64,000 nucleotides of DNA from Massospora cicadina (GCA_022478985.1 JAKSZP010013291.1:100012-164011); one strand, 5' to 3'; shown: positions 1-13,219, numbered from the stretch's first letter. Numbers and translations: made by a program. Notes: a model not told the origin generated them from the sequence alone.

Positions 1-275
1 CGGTGATTCTGGAGAAGAATGCTACAGATTGGCCAGCAAGTATTCCTTGGGGGTTAAGGCAGTTTCTCCTCGCAATCCAACTTCTTCTCAGTTGACTTCA
101 GCAGATTTGCATCTATCCACACAACTTTAAACTAGTCCACAATGTAATGTTCCCCTCGGCCGTTCAGAACCAATTCCAGCTGTTCCTTGCTCCCATAGCT
201 TGGAGCGAGGCGATTTTGTAGGTATTTAGAAGTTACCTCCCTTCATTTGAGTTGGGAATATGCAAAGATATCTAA

Positions 276-893
276 ATGGTTAAAATTGCTTTGGAAGGGG
301 CATTGGATCAGCGGATAGTGAAACTGTTCTTGTCCAATCTAGATGTGGAGAGCGCTGATCAGGTCACCTGTTACCCCCAAAATAGTTCTGTATCTTATAA
401 AGAGGTGAAGGAGATGGTGCTCCATCTTGTTGGGGGCGCAGCGAAGATGGCGCAGCGCAAGGCAACCTTTTTACCATACAGTTTCAAAAGAACAAGTCCA
501 GGTGTAGTTTGCAGAGAGATTCTTGAGTGAAGCTCATGTGTTAGTGGGAGCCAATATCTTAACCAATGAGGATGTGAAATAGCCATGATGGCGGCAGTCA
601 AACCATATTGTGAACTGCATAATGCTATGACTCACATACTGAATAAAGACGCGGGGCTTCTTTGGATCATTAACACTTTGTGCCATCTTTCCGCTACGTT
701 CAGTGTTCCCAATGTGGAGCAGAAGGCCCCTGCTACTACCGCTGCATACTCATCAGAAGATAAACAGCAACGACCCATTTATACTCCATTGGGTAATTTT
801 TGTCTACCCTATATATCGGCGGATACTTACCACCCTCCTTACACTCAGCCACCCTGTCCCCAGCCTAATTTCAATATTCAGGTAAAATTTTGA
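276..893 (+). pseudogene. gag relic of Ty3/gypsy 1 with a damaged zinc knuckle
   Basis: Several short open segments precede the protease. They carry no obvious fold that I can name, but their position fits gag (capsid/nucleocapsid). At 704-745, in one frame, cysteines are spaced C-x2-C-x4-P-x4-C, exactly the retroviral CCHC knuckle spacing with the histidine codon changed to proline (CCC where CAC is expected). This supports a nucleocapsid end of gag just upstream of the protease. Boundaries are approximate and the reading frame shifts at least once between 530 and 585. Confidence 0.5.
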
Positions 894-1445
894 CCTGTCC
901 CTTCAAGTGAAAACTATAGATGGAGCCATTTATGGTGCTTGTTTTGCATGCGGATGAAAAGGGGTTTATGTGGCTAATTGCCCAGGAAACCGGCGCGTGC
1001 ATGAAGTGCCATCTTTTTTAAATGAGCAGGGAAAAGCTTGAGCGGAGTAGAGACGTGATGGTCTACCTCCATTAATTCAAATTTAATTGTTTCTAATGAT
1101 TCCCAAGTGTCTCTTTGCATTGGCCCCAGTACCCAACCTGATGACTTATTATACCAACTACTTCCAGCCACCTCTCTTCCTTCATTCAAGGGAGCAACTA
1201 TCCTCCTTCAGGCTCCAAGTTCCACCGAGATGTGCAAAAGCCATATGCATGGAAAATCCTTGAACAAAATGGCACGAGTGATGATGGACTCTCAACAGAC
1301 GTCGCCTCATTGTTGGGGTTAAAGTATATATTCTATAGAAAAGGTTGCCTAGGAATATCATCATGTTGGTATGGACATATCCTCTTTCCTTAGTAAAAAA
1401 AGCCCTTGGATGTTTATGTGATAAACACCAACGGTTCTTCTTAAT

Positions 1446-1739
1446 TTGGAGAGTACCTGCTATGATAATTTTTGTTCAGAATATAAAAATCTGAGCTTTA
1501 TAGATACTGGTGTCCCATTTAATATAATCTCCACCAAGCTCGTGGCTAAGCTTCTGCTGAAGCCTGATGTGGATTACAGAGTAGTGTATGGAACCGTGGG
1601 GGCACAGAGCACTGTGTCCAAAGGAGCTTACAGAGCATATCCTCTGAGATTTAGTTTGGTTAGGGCTTCCGCTCCAGCGGTGGTTCTGCCAAATAACTAC
1701 AACATGTTAAAGGGTGCAGCATTCTTGAGGCAATTTTAG
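1446..1739 (+). pseudogene. Aspartic protease domain of Ty3/gypsy 1
   Basis: A 97-codon open segment contains the retropepsin active-site signature: Asp-Thr-Gly preceded by Phe-Ile and followed by a hydrophobic strand (FIDTGVPFNIIS, DTG at about 1503-1511). In Ty3/gypsy elements this enzyme cleaves the Gag-Pol polyprotein. It lies between the gag knuckle and RT, as expected. The minus-strand element at 12-20 kb has a closely similar site (DTGSSFNVIS), so both belong to one broad lineage. The segment ends at a stop and is not joined in frame to the RT. Confidence 0.75.
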
Positions 1740-2479
1740 AGCCATAGTCAATATGGAGAAGAGACCATTAGTATCTTGGGGCAACAGATCCTAACTTACT
1801 TTACCTCTAGAAGAATCCCAAAAGACCTGATCCACTTTAATTAGATCAATTTGGCATATAGTGATGGAATGATTCCTGTCCAATATCGGTGGATAAAGTG
1901 GAGGACCAGAGCCCTCTCCAACCAGATCTATGAGTAAAAAGTATTTTTGTTATGAGCTTTGAGCACTGTAAGCATACTATTTAAGCATTAGGTCATATTA
2001 AGGACGGAGCTTAAAATCGACATCCCAGAAGGTTTACACAGGGAGATTATGGGAGCCTACCAGAAATCCCGGCTTGAACCTTACGTGGCTCCTGGGTTAC
2101 TTTTACCAGGAAAGGGGGAAGTGAAGGTACTGATAGCAAAATTGCTGATGGAGGCTATGACGGTTCAAAGGCATCAATTGGTAGCTTATTTACACTTGCC
2201 CCTATTGATGAGAACCACCATATTCACGAAGTTGGATCATGAAGGACCTTGGCCTACCAGTAAAAGCCTCATTTGGCATAAAGACAACGGTTCCGTAGGA
2301 GGCGCTAACTGGATTGTCAGAGGATCAGAAAGATAGGGTGATGGCCCCATTCAAAAAATAACAGGATACTTTAGCTTCCAATGACCATAACTTGGGGTGT
2401 GTGCGAGAGGTGGTGCATTGAATAGACATGGGAAGATCACCCTCCCATTCATTCATGGCCTATTAGGTGTTCAAAGGTA

Positions 2480-3940
<1,461 letters not shown>

Positions 3941-4138
3941 ATGGCTACCAATAGTTGCTATTACGGTGGATTTGACCAAAATTATGTATGTAACTTTGGT
4001 GGTGGGAAATACCATGATGAGCCACCGCAAGTGATCGAAGTGTTAGATGGGCTTAAACAGGATATCTTCTTATGTGATGGGGATCTATATAAGCTGATTG
4101 TTGAATTGACGCTGAGTTTCTCTAAACCCTCTGCTAGA

Positions 4139-5175
4139 CTAGCAATTATTATGGATGCACATTAGGCGGTAGGGCATGGTGGGTTGTGGAAAACGTTGGA
4201 GTATTTGCAACCCTGATACTATTGGGAGAGCATGTGTTATGACATGCTGGAGACGCCTAGCTGTTGTCATCAGTTCCAAGTGGAGAAACCTGTATATATA
4301 AGAAGATCACATACCAGATTTTTAAGCCCCTGTTCGCCTGGCATACCATTTCTCTTGATGTAATGGGACCTTTAGCCAACTGGTGCTAACTAATCTAAGT
4401 ACATAATCATAACAATTGATAATCTGACGAGATGGGTGGAATCTAGGGCAATTAATGATTTGGAGGAGGTCACCACTGCCAAGTTTATTATGGAGTGTGT
4501 CATACAGTGGCATAGCTGTCCGGGGTTTATCTTAAAGAACAATGGAACCAATTTCACTTTGCATATCCTGCCCAAGTTGAATGAACTGATGGTAATCTGT
4601 GAGGTCATGACTACACCCTACGATCCAGAATTTAATGGAATGGTGGAATGGGTCAACGGAACATTGGTAAACATACTCCACAAGCTTGTAAAAGAACAAT
4701 CCTCTGAATGACATATCCTCCTGTCCACAGCTGTATTTGCATATAATATCAGCTACCATTTGTCCACTGGCAAGAGTCCTTTTCAACTGTTCTATTGTTG
4801 ACATCCAGATTTACCTGCCCTGCTGTACTCTTGTGTGAAGGATACTGGCAGCATGGAACTGCAGTGTTATTTGATCGATTTAATGGAGATACTGATCAAA
4901 TTGCCTATGAAAGCATATTCTACTAGCTTGTCTTAGAAGATCCATGATCAGGTAGCAGATCAGATTAGATGTAGCGGACTCCTGCAGTTTACTTTAGGAG
5001 ATCATGTATTGTTCCACAACCAACATGGATTTGTACAGAAAAACAAGCTTTCTAACGTTTGGATTGGGCTTTTTAATAATTGAAAAGACTGGTATTGATG
5101 CCTACACCATTAAGGAACCTGCGAGTGGTCAGATTATCAACTTTCACGCAAAGTTCTTTCGAGCATACAAGTAAT
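4139..5175 (+). pseudogene. Integrase relic of Ty3/gypsy 1
   Basis: Degraded integrase. A VMGPLAN-like segment near 4360 (core domain start) is followed by an open stretch at 4436-4711 that contains NNGTNF (second catalytic Asp position replaced: the family has D-N-G-T, here N-N-G-T) and PEFNGMVEWVNGT with the catalytic Glu. Behind it are LSTGKSPFQL and a C-terminal segment (DHVLFHNQHG) that resembles the GPY/F module. Integrase inserts the cDNA into the host genome. The loss of the Asp and several stops show it is inactive. Confidence 0.75.
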
Positions 5176-5197
5176 AGAAGCTTATTTTTCAGTCAAC

Positions 5198-5209
5198 GAG
5201 GGGGGGTAA
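5198..5209 (+). other. Polypurine tract of Ty3/gypsy 1
   Basis: A purine-rich run (CGAGGGGGGGTAA) directly abuts the TGTTG that opens the LTR at 5210. This is the usual position of the plus-strand priming site. Confidence 0.6.
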
Positions 5210-5687
5210 TGTTGATAAAATGATATGACTTGACGATAAGCTATACATTCTGGCAGATTTAAATTAGTGTGAGGAGAGCCTTGAGATTGAGCAATATTTA
5301 CATTGATGTGAAGCAAATTGATAATAGTATTGATACTTTGGTAAATCAAGGGAATTCCGCTGAAACCTTGTTTAGGTAAAAATTCCTAAAATGGAATGAA
5401 TAGGAGATTACTAAGCAGAAGGGGGAATCAACCTAGAATACCAATATAAGAGTTGAGTGGAAGAATTAGAGGGGGAAGTTTTTAATTGTCTTCAGAGAGC
5501 TTTTGCATTTTTACATTATAAATTAAAAAGTGTTGATTGGGGAAAACTGCTCCTTAACTTATATTTTGGTTTTTATTAAGGATCAGCGATCTGCATATCG
5601 CCATTCTATTGCTCAATGGCTAATGCCCTGTGCAAACCAGCTCAGCGGATTTACCCATTTTGCCAAAAGTTAACAGAAGTTACAACA
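5210..5687 (+). repeat. LTR between Ty3/gypsy 1 and Ty3/gypsy 2 (478 bp)
   Basis: Starts TGTTG and ends CAACA, perfect 5-bp inverted termini, immediately downstream of a polypurine tract. It serves as the 3' LTR of element 1. An ATG-started gag-like frame of element 2 begins at 5727, 39 nt later, so it may also act as that element's 5' LTR. I found no second copy of it in the window. Confidence 0.65.
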
Positions 5688-5726
5688 ATAAATAAATATG
5701 CTTAGATCATTCACGCAATTTTAGAG

Positions 5727-6480
5727 ATGACTCCTGAAATTACAACTAAAATAAGTCTTATTGTTGGACAGGAATCCCCTGCCAGCGGAGTGACAGAGGA
5801 AATTTGGAATACGCCAAAATTACCTGCATTCTCCAGGATGACATACCAGATTTCTGCCTATTTGAGATGATATTTTTTTAATATAGTGATAGGCAGAAGG
5901 CAATAACTGTGATGAACTGCTTAGACACTCATTGTCAAAATCTTGTGTTGCTCTATATTAACAGGGACAAATAGACGTTTAGTGAAGCCAAAGAATCAAT
6001 TATGACAGAGACCAGTGATCCTGCATGGATGCCCAACTGTAAACAGGAGTTTTATGTGAATTTAATTTAGAAGGGCGAAACTCTAGAAGTTTTTGCCAAC
6101 CAATTTTACCAGAAATCGCAAATCCTGGCCAGTGCTAAAGTATCATTGGATTTCAAAGTATGTATCACAATATAAGCGGCGCTTCAGCCCTACCAAGCCT
6201 TGCATTGCATGTTGGCTTCAGCGCTTGTAACACAGATGTTCAAGTCACAAATGGTTAATTATCTAAAGATGTTATAAAAACTTTGAAGCATCTGATTGAA
6301 CATTTAAAAATACTCCAGTTATAAATCAGAATATAGTAAAAATTTGTTGAGCCCAATTAGAAGCAACAGAATTGAGTTGTCATACAAAACAAGCCTGAAG
6401 GACAAAAATAAGAGGACAAAACTTGGATCTTCTGCCATTAATGTGAAAATCTGGACATTTAACGGTTAATGTTGGAGCAA
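5727..6480 (+). pseudogene. gag relic of Ty3/gypsy 2
   Basis: Begins with ATG ACT CCT GAA at 5727. Stretches such as SDPAWMPNCKQEFYVNL and ETLEVFANQFYQKSQILA (about 6020-6120) have the look of a Ty3-type capsid domain. At 6432-6472 a CCHC knuckle can be traced across stops and a one-base frame change (C-x2-C..G-H..C followed by W-S-K-K-P), which marks the nucleocapsid end. The frame contains several stops. Gag would form the cytoplasmic particle that packages element RNA. Confidence 0.55.
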
Positions 6481-7012
6481 GAAGCCTAAGGAGCAAGTTA
6501 CTCTATACAGGCTAAAGAACATGAAACCAGTCAAGAGTTAGGAAAAGGACTAACTGTCTAGATAAGGAATAATTTCATACTGCGATCAATCATGTTCCCT
6601 CTGATATAATGAATGACAACCTGGCTATTTCCAATCTATTTGTAGATTAAGAGATACCTAATCAGCTCTACCAGATGGTTTATTTGGAAGTAAACGCCAT
6701 TACTTGTAAAAAGTGAAGAGGATTGACCCAAAATCTTGAAAGAAGTTTTCTTGGCCGCACGCTCATCAGCTAGCATAAAAGATCAGATTCACTTAAATCA
6801 CAGAAAAATTACTTTAAGATGAGACTTGACGAGGTGAATGTATCTCTTTCAATTAGTGTGATCATGGAATCTTTTTCTTATTTTATCCATTCAATTAATT
6901 CATACTCTTTTTTTGTCAAATAATGTCATTATTCACTCAGTAAACACTTTTATTACAATAGTTTGAGTGTACATGTGCAAATATTATAGTCAATTGAGTA
7001 AGAGTATGAGCG

Positions 7013-7480
7013 AGAATTGACAGTAAAGTGCCCATTAATATGGTTTTGACTAAGTTGGTGAACAGATGGGGATTTTGCCAGATTTAAAGCACTGAAAAGA
7101 ATATGGAGCTGTCAGACCTGATACCATAATATCTTGTGGAGCTACAGTATGATATCCCTTTGGTTTGGATTTCTGGTGTTATCATCTCCCACCATTATGT
7201 TCATTAAATAAAATTATGATATAATCATCAGGACAGAATTCCTGAGAAAGTATGGTGTCAAGTATGATTTTGTAAAGATTACCCTGACAACTTTGGGGAA
7301 ACCCCTTCCCTTATTATATCAGTGGAAAGGAGAAACTCCGCTGAAAAAAAGAATAATTTTGTTATTTTAAAATACAATAATAGCATCATTCCAATTAGTA
7401 CAAGTTATTTAAACATAAAAGGAAGAAAAAGCCAAAAGATATTGTAAAAATCGTGGGATACCATTGAGAATGAAAATGAC
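7013..7480 (+). pseudogene. Protease region relic of Ty3/gypsy 2
   Basis: The segment VPINMVLTKLV just after 7028 aligns with the post-active-site strand of the element 1 protease (VPFNIISTKLV). The codons where DTG or DSG should stand (7019-7027) read Asp-Ser-Lys, so the active-site glycine is lost. An AT-rich stretch at about 6850-7010 just upstream looks like sequence inserted into, or replacing, the N-terminal part. The remaining frame is broken. Confidence 0.4.
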
Positions 7481-7906
7481 AAACACCAGTCCTCCAGGAA
7501 CGCAAATCATAGTTACCACAAGGTTAATAATAGAAATCCTGGAGAAATTATAATGAAAAACTGTCAGTCCATGAGATATATTGAGGATAAAACCATAAGT
7601 AGTGCAGAATTATCATGCCAGGCCACAGCGGAATAAGAGTGCTACTGGCCAACCTGGGTGAAAAACCAACGAAATAGAGATTATTCAAGTCATTACATTA
7701 GTTCATTTAATCCTGACAGCAGAAAATCGATGAATACATGACTTCAGAATGTTAACTCAGACGAGATTACTGGTGGATGCTGCCAAAAGCATCAATGTAT
7801 TGATTGATTGTGAGCAACTAGCTGATTTATCAGAGTGACAGTGAGAAAAGGTACCCTGATTATTTGTCAAATATTGGACTATATTTGCCCAGAATGACTA
7901 TGACCT

Positions 7907-9260
7907 TTAAGGCACTAAAGTTGCGATTTTTAAGGTTGATACAGGGGAATATCCGCTGATAAGAATGCGACCTATCCACCAATCAAAGGATGCTAGAGCT
8001 GTGGTCTGTAAAGAAATCAATAAGATAATAGAGTATGGGCTCTTTGGTCCGTCATTGAATCCAAGGGTTTTTCCAATCCTAATTATAAGGAAAAAAGATG
8101 GATCAAATCGCGTGGTGATCAATTAACAATATAAATAAATTACGAAAAGAATTTCTATCTGCTGCTGAGGATTGATGATGTGCTCAATCACCTTGGGGAA
8201 GAGAAGTATTTTCTAGTGGTGGACGTAATCTTGTAATATTGGCAGATAGATTTGCCAAAGAAAGATCAAGAGAAATGTGTAATAATCACTACAAAATGAT
8301 TATATCAAATGATTAGAACGCCCCTGGGAACCATCTAGTACTAAAAAAAGAATGCCCTGGGATTGTGCAATGTGCTGGTGACATTCCAGAGAGCAATAGA
8401 TTCTATTATCAGTGATTAAAATTTGTCCTGCATTTTATGGTATATGTAGAGGATATCAACGTTTTTATCAGGATCTTCACTGATCACCTGGAGCACTTAG
8501 AAAAAGTGTTCAAGCGCCTGGTGATGGCAAACTCAAATATTAAGCCACTAAAATGTTATTCTTTTAAGAAAGAGATTAAGTATTTGGGGTTTGTGATAAA
8601 CCTCAGAGGATTGCAACCCAAGCTGAAGAAAATAATGGCCATTAAGCAGATGTTGATCCTAAAGAGCATTTGGGACATACAAGTCTTTATTAGGATGTTC
8701 ACTAATATCACTAATTCATAAAGGTTTTTTCTGGAATCAAGAACCATTATATCACCTATTAAAGAATCTGAAAGAGGATTCGTGTGAAAGAGCAGGCCCA
8801 AAAATTGTTCAATGTGTTACAAAGATCTTTGATGGCTAATTCTGTATTGAAATGCCCGAATTTCAATCAGCTATTCTTTATTCAGACCAATTTTACATTA
8901 ATGGCGATTGTCACTGTCTAAAGTGAAGTAGATGATGGGGAAGAGCATCTGGTGGCATATGTGAACAGAACATTGACACCAGTGGAAAGGAACTGCACCG
9001 TGACAGAGCATGAGTGCCTCAGTAATTTATGCCTGCAAACGATTTCAAGTGTATATACATGGGACACACTACAAAGTTGACCAACCACTTGTCTCTACGC
9101 TGGTTACATAACCTTAAGGAACCATAGGGGTGATTGGCCCAACGGGCTTTGGAAAATAAGCCTTTGGTTTTGAGATTATAAATTGAGAAGGAGCAGCACA
9201 TAAAAATGCTGATGGATTATCAAGTTGCCTGCCATTCAAGTTGTTTATCATCAAGTGGAA
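7907..9260 (+). pseudogene. Reverse transcriptase / RNase H relic of Ty3/gypsy 2
   Basis: From about 7910 a frame reads VAIFKVDTGEYPLIRMRPIHQSK and RVFPILIIRKKDGSNRVVIN, typical for the start of a Ty3 RT (loss of the usual arginine in the KKDGSxR motif is not evident). The open stretch at 8437-8721 carries the catalytic box as Tyr-Val-Glu-Asp-Ile (family YVDDI; first Asp replaced by Glu), then KCYSFKKEIKYLGFVI. RNase H traces follow (HLVAYVNRTLTPVERN, VTEHECL near 8950-9020). Stops and frameshifts are frequent, so it is inactive. Confidence 0.75.
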
Positions 9261-9439
9261 GTTTTATTCCAGAGTATGATTGAAGGAAATATTGGGGACA
9301 GGACCTGATAAATTCAAGGTTCACTAAAGAAAGTGTTGGAAAATTAAATTGAATAATGGATGGTTATACAAATCAATTAAAGGAAAACAGTGCTTATTTT
9401 CTAAACCATCAGAATGAGCGGAAATCATTCAAGCCACGC

Positions 9440-10275
9440 ACAAAATCATCAACCTTGGTGAACTAAGAAAAACCATGGACCATATACACCAGCAATGTTA
9501 CTAGAAATTGATCAACTATGATGTTGCGATTAGCTGGACAGTTGTGTGTAATGTCAACTCCCAAAGCAGCTCAAGAATGTGATAGGATAATGGCTATTAC
9601 GCCCTGGGTTTTCTTGGCACACGGTGTCCATAGACGTGATGGGACCCTTGAGTGTTAGTACTGTGGGAGTAAAGTACATCATAATGGTGATAGACTATCT
9701 GACTATATGGGTTGAGATGAAAGCCTTGATCAGAGTAAATGCTATAAGCATGGCAAAATTCATACTGGACCAAGTTTGTAATGGTTTGGATACCTACAAG
9801 TTTTATTAAGTGATAATGGAGCCAATTTTACATCCTATGTGATTCCAAGACTGAACAAACTGATAGGAATATGGGGAGTGGTGTCCATTCCCTATCATCC
9901 AGAAAATATTAGAATGGTAAAGAGAGTCAATTTAAACCTAGCTGTGATTCTAAGAAAATTAGTAGAGGGGAAAACTTCCACTTGGGATTTTATCTGACTT
10001 CATACACCTTTGTGTATAACATTAGTTATCATATAGTGACTGAGAAAATGCCTTTTGAAATTTAATATGGACAAATAGCTGCACTACCGCCAATTTTGTA
10101 TTCCACCATAGAACCAGTTTTGGGGATGAGTGCAGAGCAATACCTTACCTGGCTGGCAAATACAATGATCAAAAAAATCACAGGCGTTTGATACTACATT
10201 AAAAAAAAGAATTAAAGAAACGAGTATTGTTGACAAGAACCAACCAGTGCTACAAAAGCCCCTGTGAGGGATATG
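9440..10275 (+). pseudogene. Integrase relic of Ty3/gypsy 2, N-terminal and core part
   Basis: The ORF at 9624-9809 holds the integrase core opening (SIDVMGPLSVSTVGVKYII, IDYLTIWVEMKAL) with the first catalytic Asp in S-I-D. The region of the second Asp (about 9810-9840) is only traceable with frame changes. The catalytic Glu region (PYHPENIRMVKRV, near 9890) keeps the PxHPE-like pattern. Coding similarity stops at 10,275, where a solo LTR interrupts it, and resumes at 10,801. Confidence 0.7.
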
Positions 10276-10795
10276 TGTTGGTATTCTTCCTTTATTGGGG
10301 GAAGCCCCAACTAGGGGCTGTAACCTGCCTATGGGTGGATGCCAGATTGGGATCCCCATTAACTTGGGGTAAGCCCAATCTGAAGTATCAGAAACTGGCC
10401 CCAATAACTAAATTATATTTAAATTTATATATTTGACACTGGTGACTAAATGCCAAGATTGTTGATTAAATAATCAAGTTATGGGGAACTACTGCCAATT
10501 CATAAACCCAATCAAATAACCCTCTTGGGTGCACCAGGGACTTATGTCAAGGATGCGCCCAATCCCTTGTATTAATTATTCTCTTCCAGCTTCAACAAAC
10601 AATGCCAACATTTTCACAATCATTAGGGGTCATATAAATACCCTTGAGGATAAATTTAATATATTACCATTTTTCAACTATCTCCTTTCCAATTTTAGCT
10701 TTACTTAGGCCTAAATTGGCCTATTAACTCACTGGGTGCTTTAGGGCCCTGATAATAATGGGCCAGGTTGGAGTTCCTCCCCTGAAGTCCTGACA
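10276..10795 (+). repeat. Solo LTR (520 bp) inserted into integrase, with 5-bp target duplication
   Basis: Starts TGTTGG and ends CTGACA. It is flanked by identical 5-bp direct repeats ATATG at 10,271-10,275 and 10,796-10,800. Removing the LTR and one repeat puts the two halves of the integrase C-terminal domain in the same frame, so the insertion boundaries are exact. A CATATAAATA box near 10,632 could be the LTR promoter. The orientation on the plus strand is assumed from this box. This LTR family is not seen elsewhere in the window. Confidence 0.85.
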
Positions 10796-10800
10796 ATATG

Positions 10801-10985
10801 GTACCTATTGCAATACCCATAATTTTGGAACAAGAAACATACTAGACGCTTTATGGTTGGTCCATTTGAGATTATTTCCAAGTCAGTGACATATGCATAT
10901 ACTGAAAACATCAATGATAATCATATAGTGAATTGGGTCCATAGCAAATACTTATATTATTGGATCCAAGAGAAAAGATGTAAAA
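10801..10985 (+). pseudogene. Integrase C-terminal GPY/F segment of Ty3/gypsy 2
   Basis: Directly behind the solo LTR one frame reads FWNKKHTRRFMVGPFEIISK, followed by NDNHIVNWVHSKYLYY. This is the GPY/F module (R-F-x-x-G-P-F) that follows the catalytic core of Ty3/gypsy integrases and binds DNA. It is continuous in frame with the part before 10,276 once the LTR is removed, apart from TGA and TAA stops in the joined frame. Confidence 0.75.
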
Positions 10986-11165
10986 AAATATAATTTAAAG
11001 TAGCAAATATCAAGAAAAATATGAAATATATATATAAAATGAAAATTATCTTTAAAAATAAGGAGATCATCCTAAGTATATTAGAAAAAATTAAAAATTT
11101 AGATGTTTAGATAATACAGTTTTCAATATTCTCCACAGTTGAGTAAATTTGGTGTTCCCACCTTA

Positions 11166-11520
11166 TGTTGCCTTGTGAGGAGAAGGTGATGAACTAAAAT
11201 AAAAATATTGATGAAGATCAAGTGGACGTGAACGTTTGGCAGGACCAGCTCGTGTTGAAACTGGGTCAGTGTGGAGAGTCATGAGGAAAAAAATTTGAAG
11301 TTCCATGCTCAACAAGTTGTAAGAAGCCCAACCTGGGGTAATACAGGCGTTAAAGAATTCATTGGTGGGATCAACCAAAGTAGTCATGATATAGCGTGTA
11401 GCTGTGGAACCACAATCATATGAGTTGGTAGCAAACATAAGCAAAGAGGAACCACGCTGCTGAGAATGGGAACAAAAAGATGCATCAAGAAAGGAGAAAA
11501 AGATCTAGCTCCTCCAATAT
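11166..11520 (-). CDS. Unrecognised ORF of about 115 codons
   Basis: A minus-strand frame is open for about 115 codons (first in-frame ATG at about 11,426, stop near 11,166). Its base composition is visibly more GC-rich than the flanking AT-rich DNA, which suggests coding origin. I do not recognise the product: no zinc knuckle, DTG, YxDD or membrane segment stands out. It contains SRAGPAKRSRPLD, a basic patch. It may be a fragment of gag or of a LINE ORF1, or a chance ORF. Confidence 0.25.
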
Positions 11521-12200
11521 CAATTTTAAACTATACTGGATGATTCAGATCATGGAGAAAAGCGGAATTTGCCTCCAAACTCTATCTTCGCTGGATAATT
11601 TGTACAAGTTGTGGATATGTTGGAATTTTAGATGCCCACATCATTCAGCTTAATAAAAAATAATTTATTATAAGTTTATCTGCTGGTGTACAATCTATTA
11701 TATAGAACCTCTATGAAGATGTGTGAGTTACAAGTATTTTGGTAACTATTGTTTGGTTTAATTCTCAATAGAATATTAAGTAAGTCACCAGATTCAATTC
11801 TACCAGAATATTGATGTTCTGTAATAGATCACAAAGAATAACTGAAAAGTTTCAAAAATAGTTTTGATATAAACAATTAAATTATCTTGAACAAATCTAT
11901 TATGGTTTGTTGCCAGTGGATAAGGGTTTATTGGCAGTTGCTGAAGCATTGGCAACAATTTATAAGCGCCAACTTTGGGTTATCCTAAAATGTAATATGA
12001 CTTAATATTGGGTAAATGGTACCATTACCTAAGCAGGTTGCTAACTTAATAAGGGTATTCTGTCGAGGTTGGGTAAAGATGTTGGGACAAGCTCTTTAGA
12101 TATTTAATCCAGGAGGGGTCATGACCAAGTTATTGGCAGAATCTAAATAAGTGGATGAAGTAATCATCATTTCAGATGACTCCTAAGAGTGGCGAAATCC
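11445..12200. other. AT-rich spacer, no gene seen
   Basis: No open frame of note, no repeat with the rest of the window and no RNA-gene signature could be identified by eye. It separates the ORF at 11.2-11.5 kb from the left LTR of the minus-strand Ty3/gypsy element. Confidence 0.4.
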
Positions 12201-13190
12201 TGGCAAGGAGCTGCTCTCAGCTGCTTGGCCGCAGGATCTCAACAATATATTAGATGCAGGAGTACTAAGAAACTCAGCAGCTGTTAAATAATTTGGTACT
12301 AGATGTAGACCACAAATAGTTTTTAAAATTAACAATTATGATGAATATGACAATTGACACTTTAGATCAATAAAAACTTGGGTTTTTTATACCTCATTAT
12401 CAGAAAAACTTCCTAGTCATTGACTGGGCCATGACTATGGTCACGCGATACTTTCATATAAAAAGATTTTAAGACTAAAATTAGGGCTCACAAATGTGGC
12501 CAGGCTTAAGGGGTTTGTTCAATGAGGCGATACTTGAAACGTCAATATGGAAATTGATGCACCAACAAGCCTTCAGACATGAATACTTTGACTTGTCAAT
12601 ATTTTTGTATATCTGATTATCTGGGGTTGAGACTAATAGATTATTGATCTGATTTCAATCAGAATTCTTATTCAATGTGACGCGTTTGTATTCAAAGTGA
12701 CTCATTTATGATCAAGAAAACCAATTTAACTAAATTTAAGATCAAACTTTCAGAATCCTCTAAATTTTTTCTCTCCATTAGAGCTCTGTCCTAAGTGATT
12801 GGTCAACAGCATGTATGTATAGTTCATGTGGAAATAACATATTATATCTTAACCAATCATCCTCCATTAAATTCTTCTTAATTTTTATTGATTAGAGGAT
12901 TTATTAGTTCTTGATTGGTGGATAAAATATGTATTTACCTTTTGGAACCATCTTCAGGTATTTAAAAGGGGATTGTTTTCTCTTAGGCAGTAGCACTAAA
13001 TTCAAGGTAATGTATGGGTGAGCTTCCCCATCAGTTCGCCTATTCCGCCAAGGGTTCAAAAGGACTTTATTTACTTAAATTAAACTATCCAGACAAGGGT
13101 TAGGAGTTTTATTACTGCTCTGATTAGAACTTTTCCTCCAAGAATTAAACTTGGAATTATAGTATTAGCTAAGCTAATCAAGACCTGACA
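12201..13190 (-). repeat. 3' LTR of Ty3/gypsy 3 (990 bp)
   Basis: On the minus strand it begins TGTCAGG right after a purine run (GTGAAAAAAAA at 13,191-13,201, the polypurine tract) and ends CCTTGCCA. It aligns along its length with 19,197-20,170. Boundaries are inferred from where similarity between the two repeats ends plus TG..CA termini. Confidence 0.75.
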
Positions 13191-13219
13191 TTTTTTTTCA
13201 CTAGTCAAAGGTCTAATTG

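Larger units (their letters stand above)
5688..10985 (+). mobile_element. Ty3/gypsy retrotransposon 2 (degraded, interrupted by a solo LTR)
   Basis: Plus-strand gag, protease, RT, RNase H and integrase relics follow the LTR at 5210-5687. The integrase core (SIDVMGPL, KYIIMVIDYLTIWVE) is related to that of element 1 but diverged. The integrase C-terminus resumes only after a 520-bp solo LTR insertion at 10,276. No 3' LTR matching 5210-5687 was found after 10,985, so the 3' boundary is set by the end of recognisable coding sequence. Confidence 0.75.

Noticed and set aside
12201..13190. Target-site duplication for Ty3/gypsy 3
   Set aside because: The bases outside the two LTRs (AATCC on the left, TTTTT on the right) do not match. 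Tandem recombination or decay is more likely.
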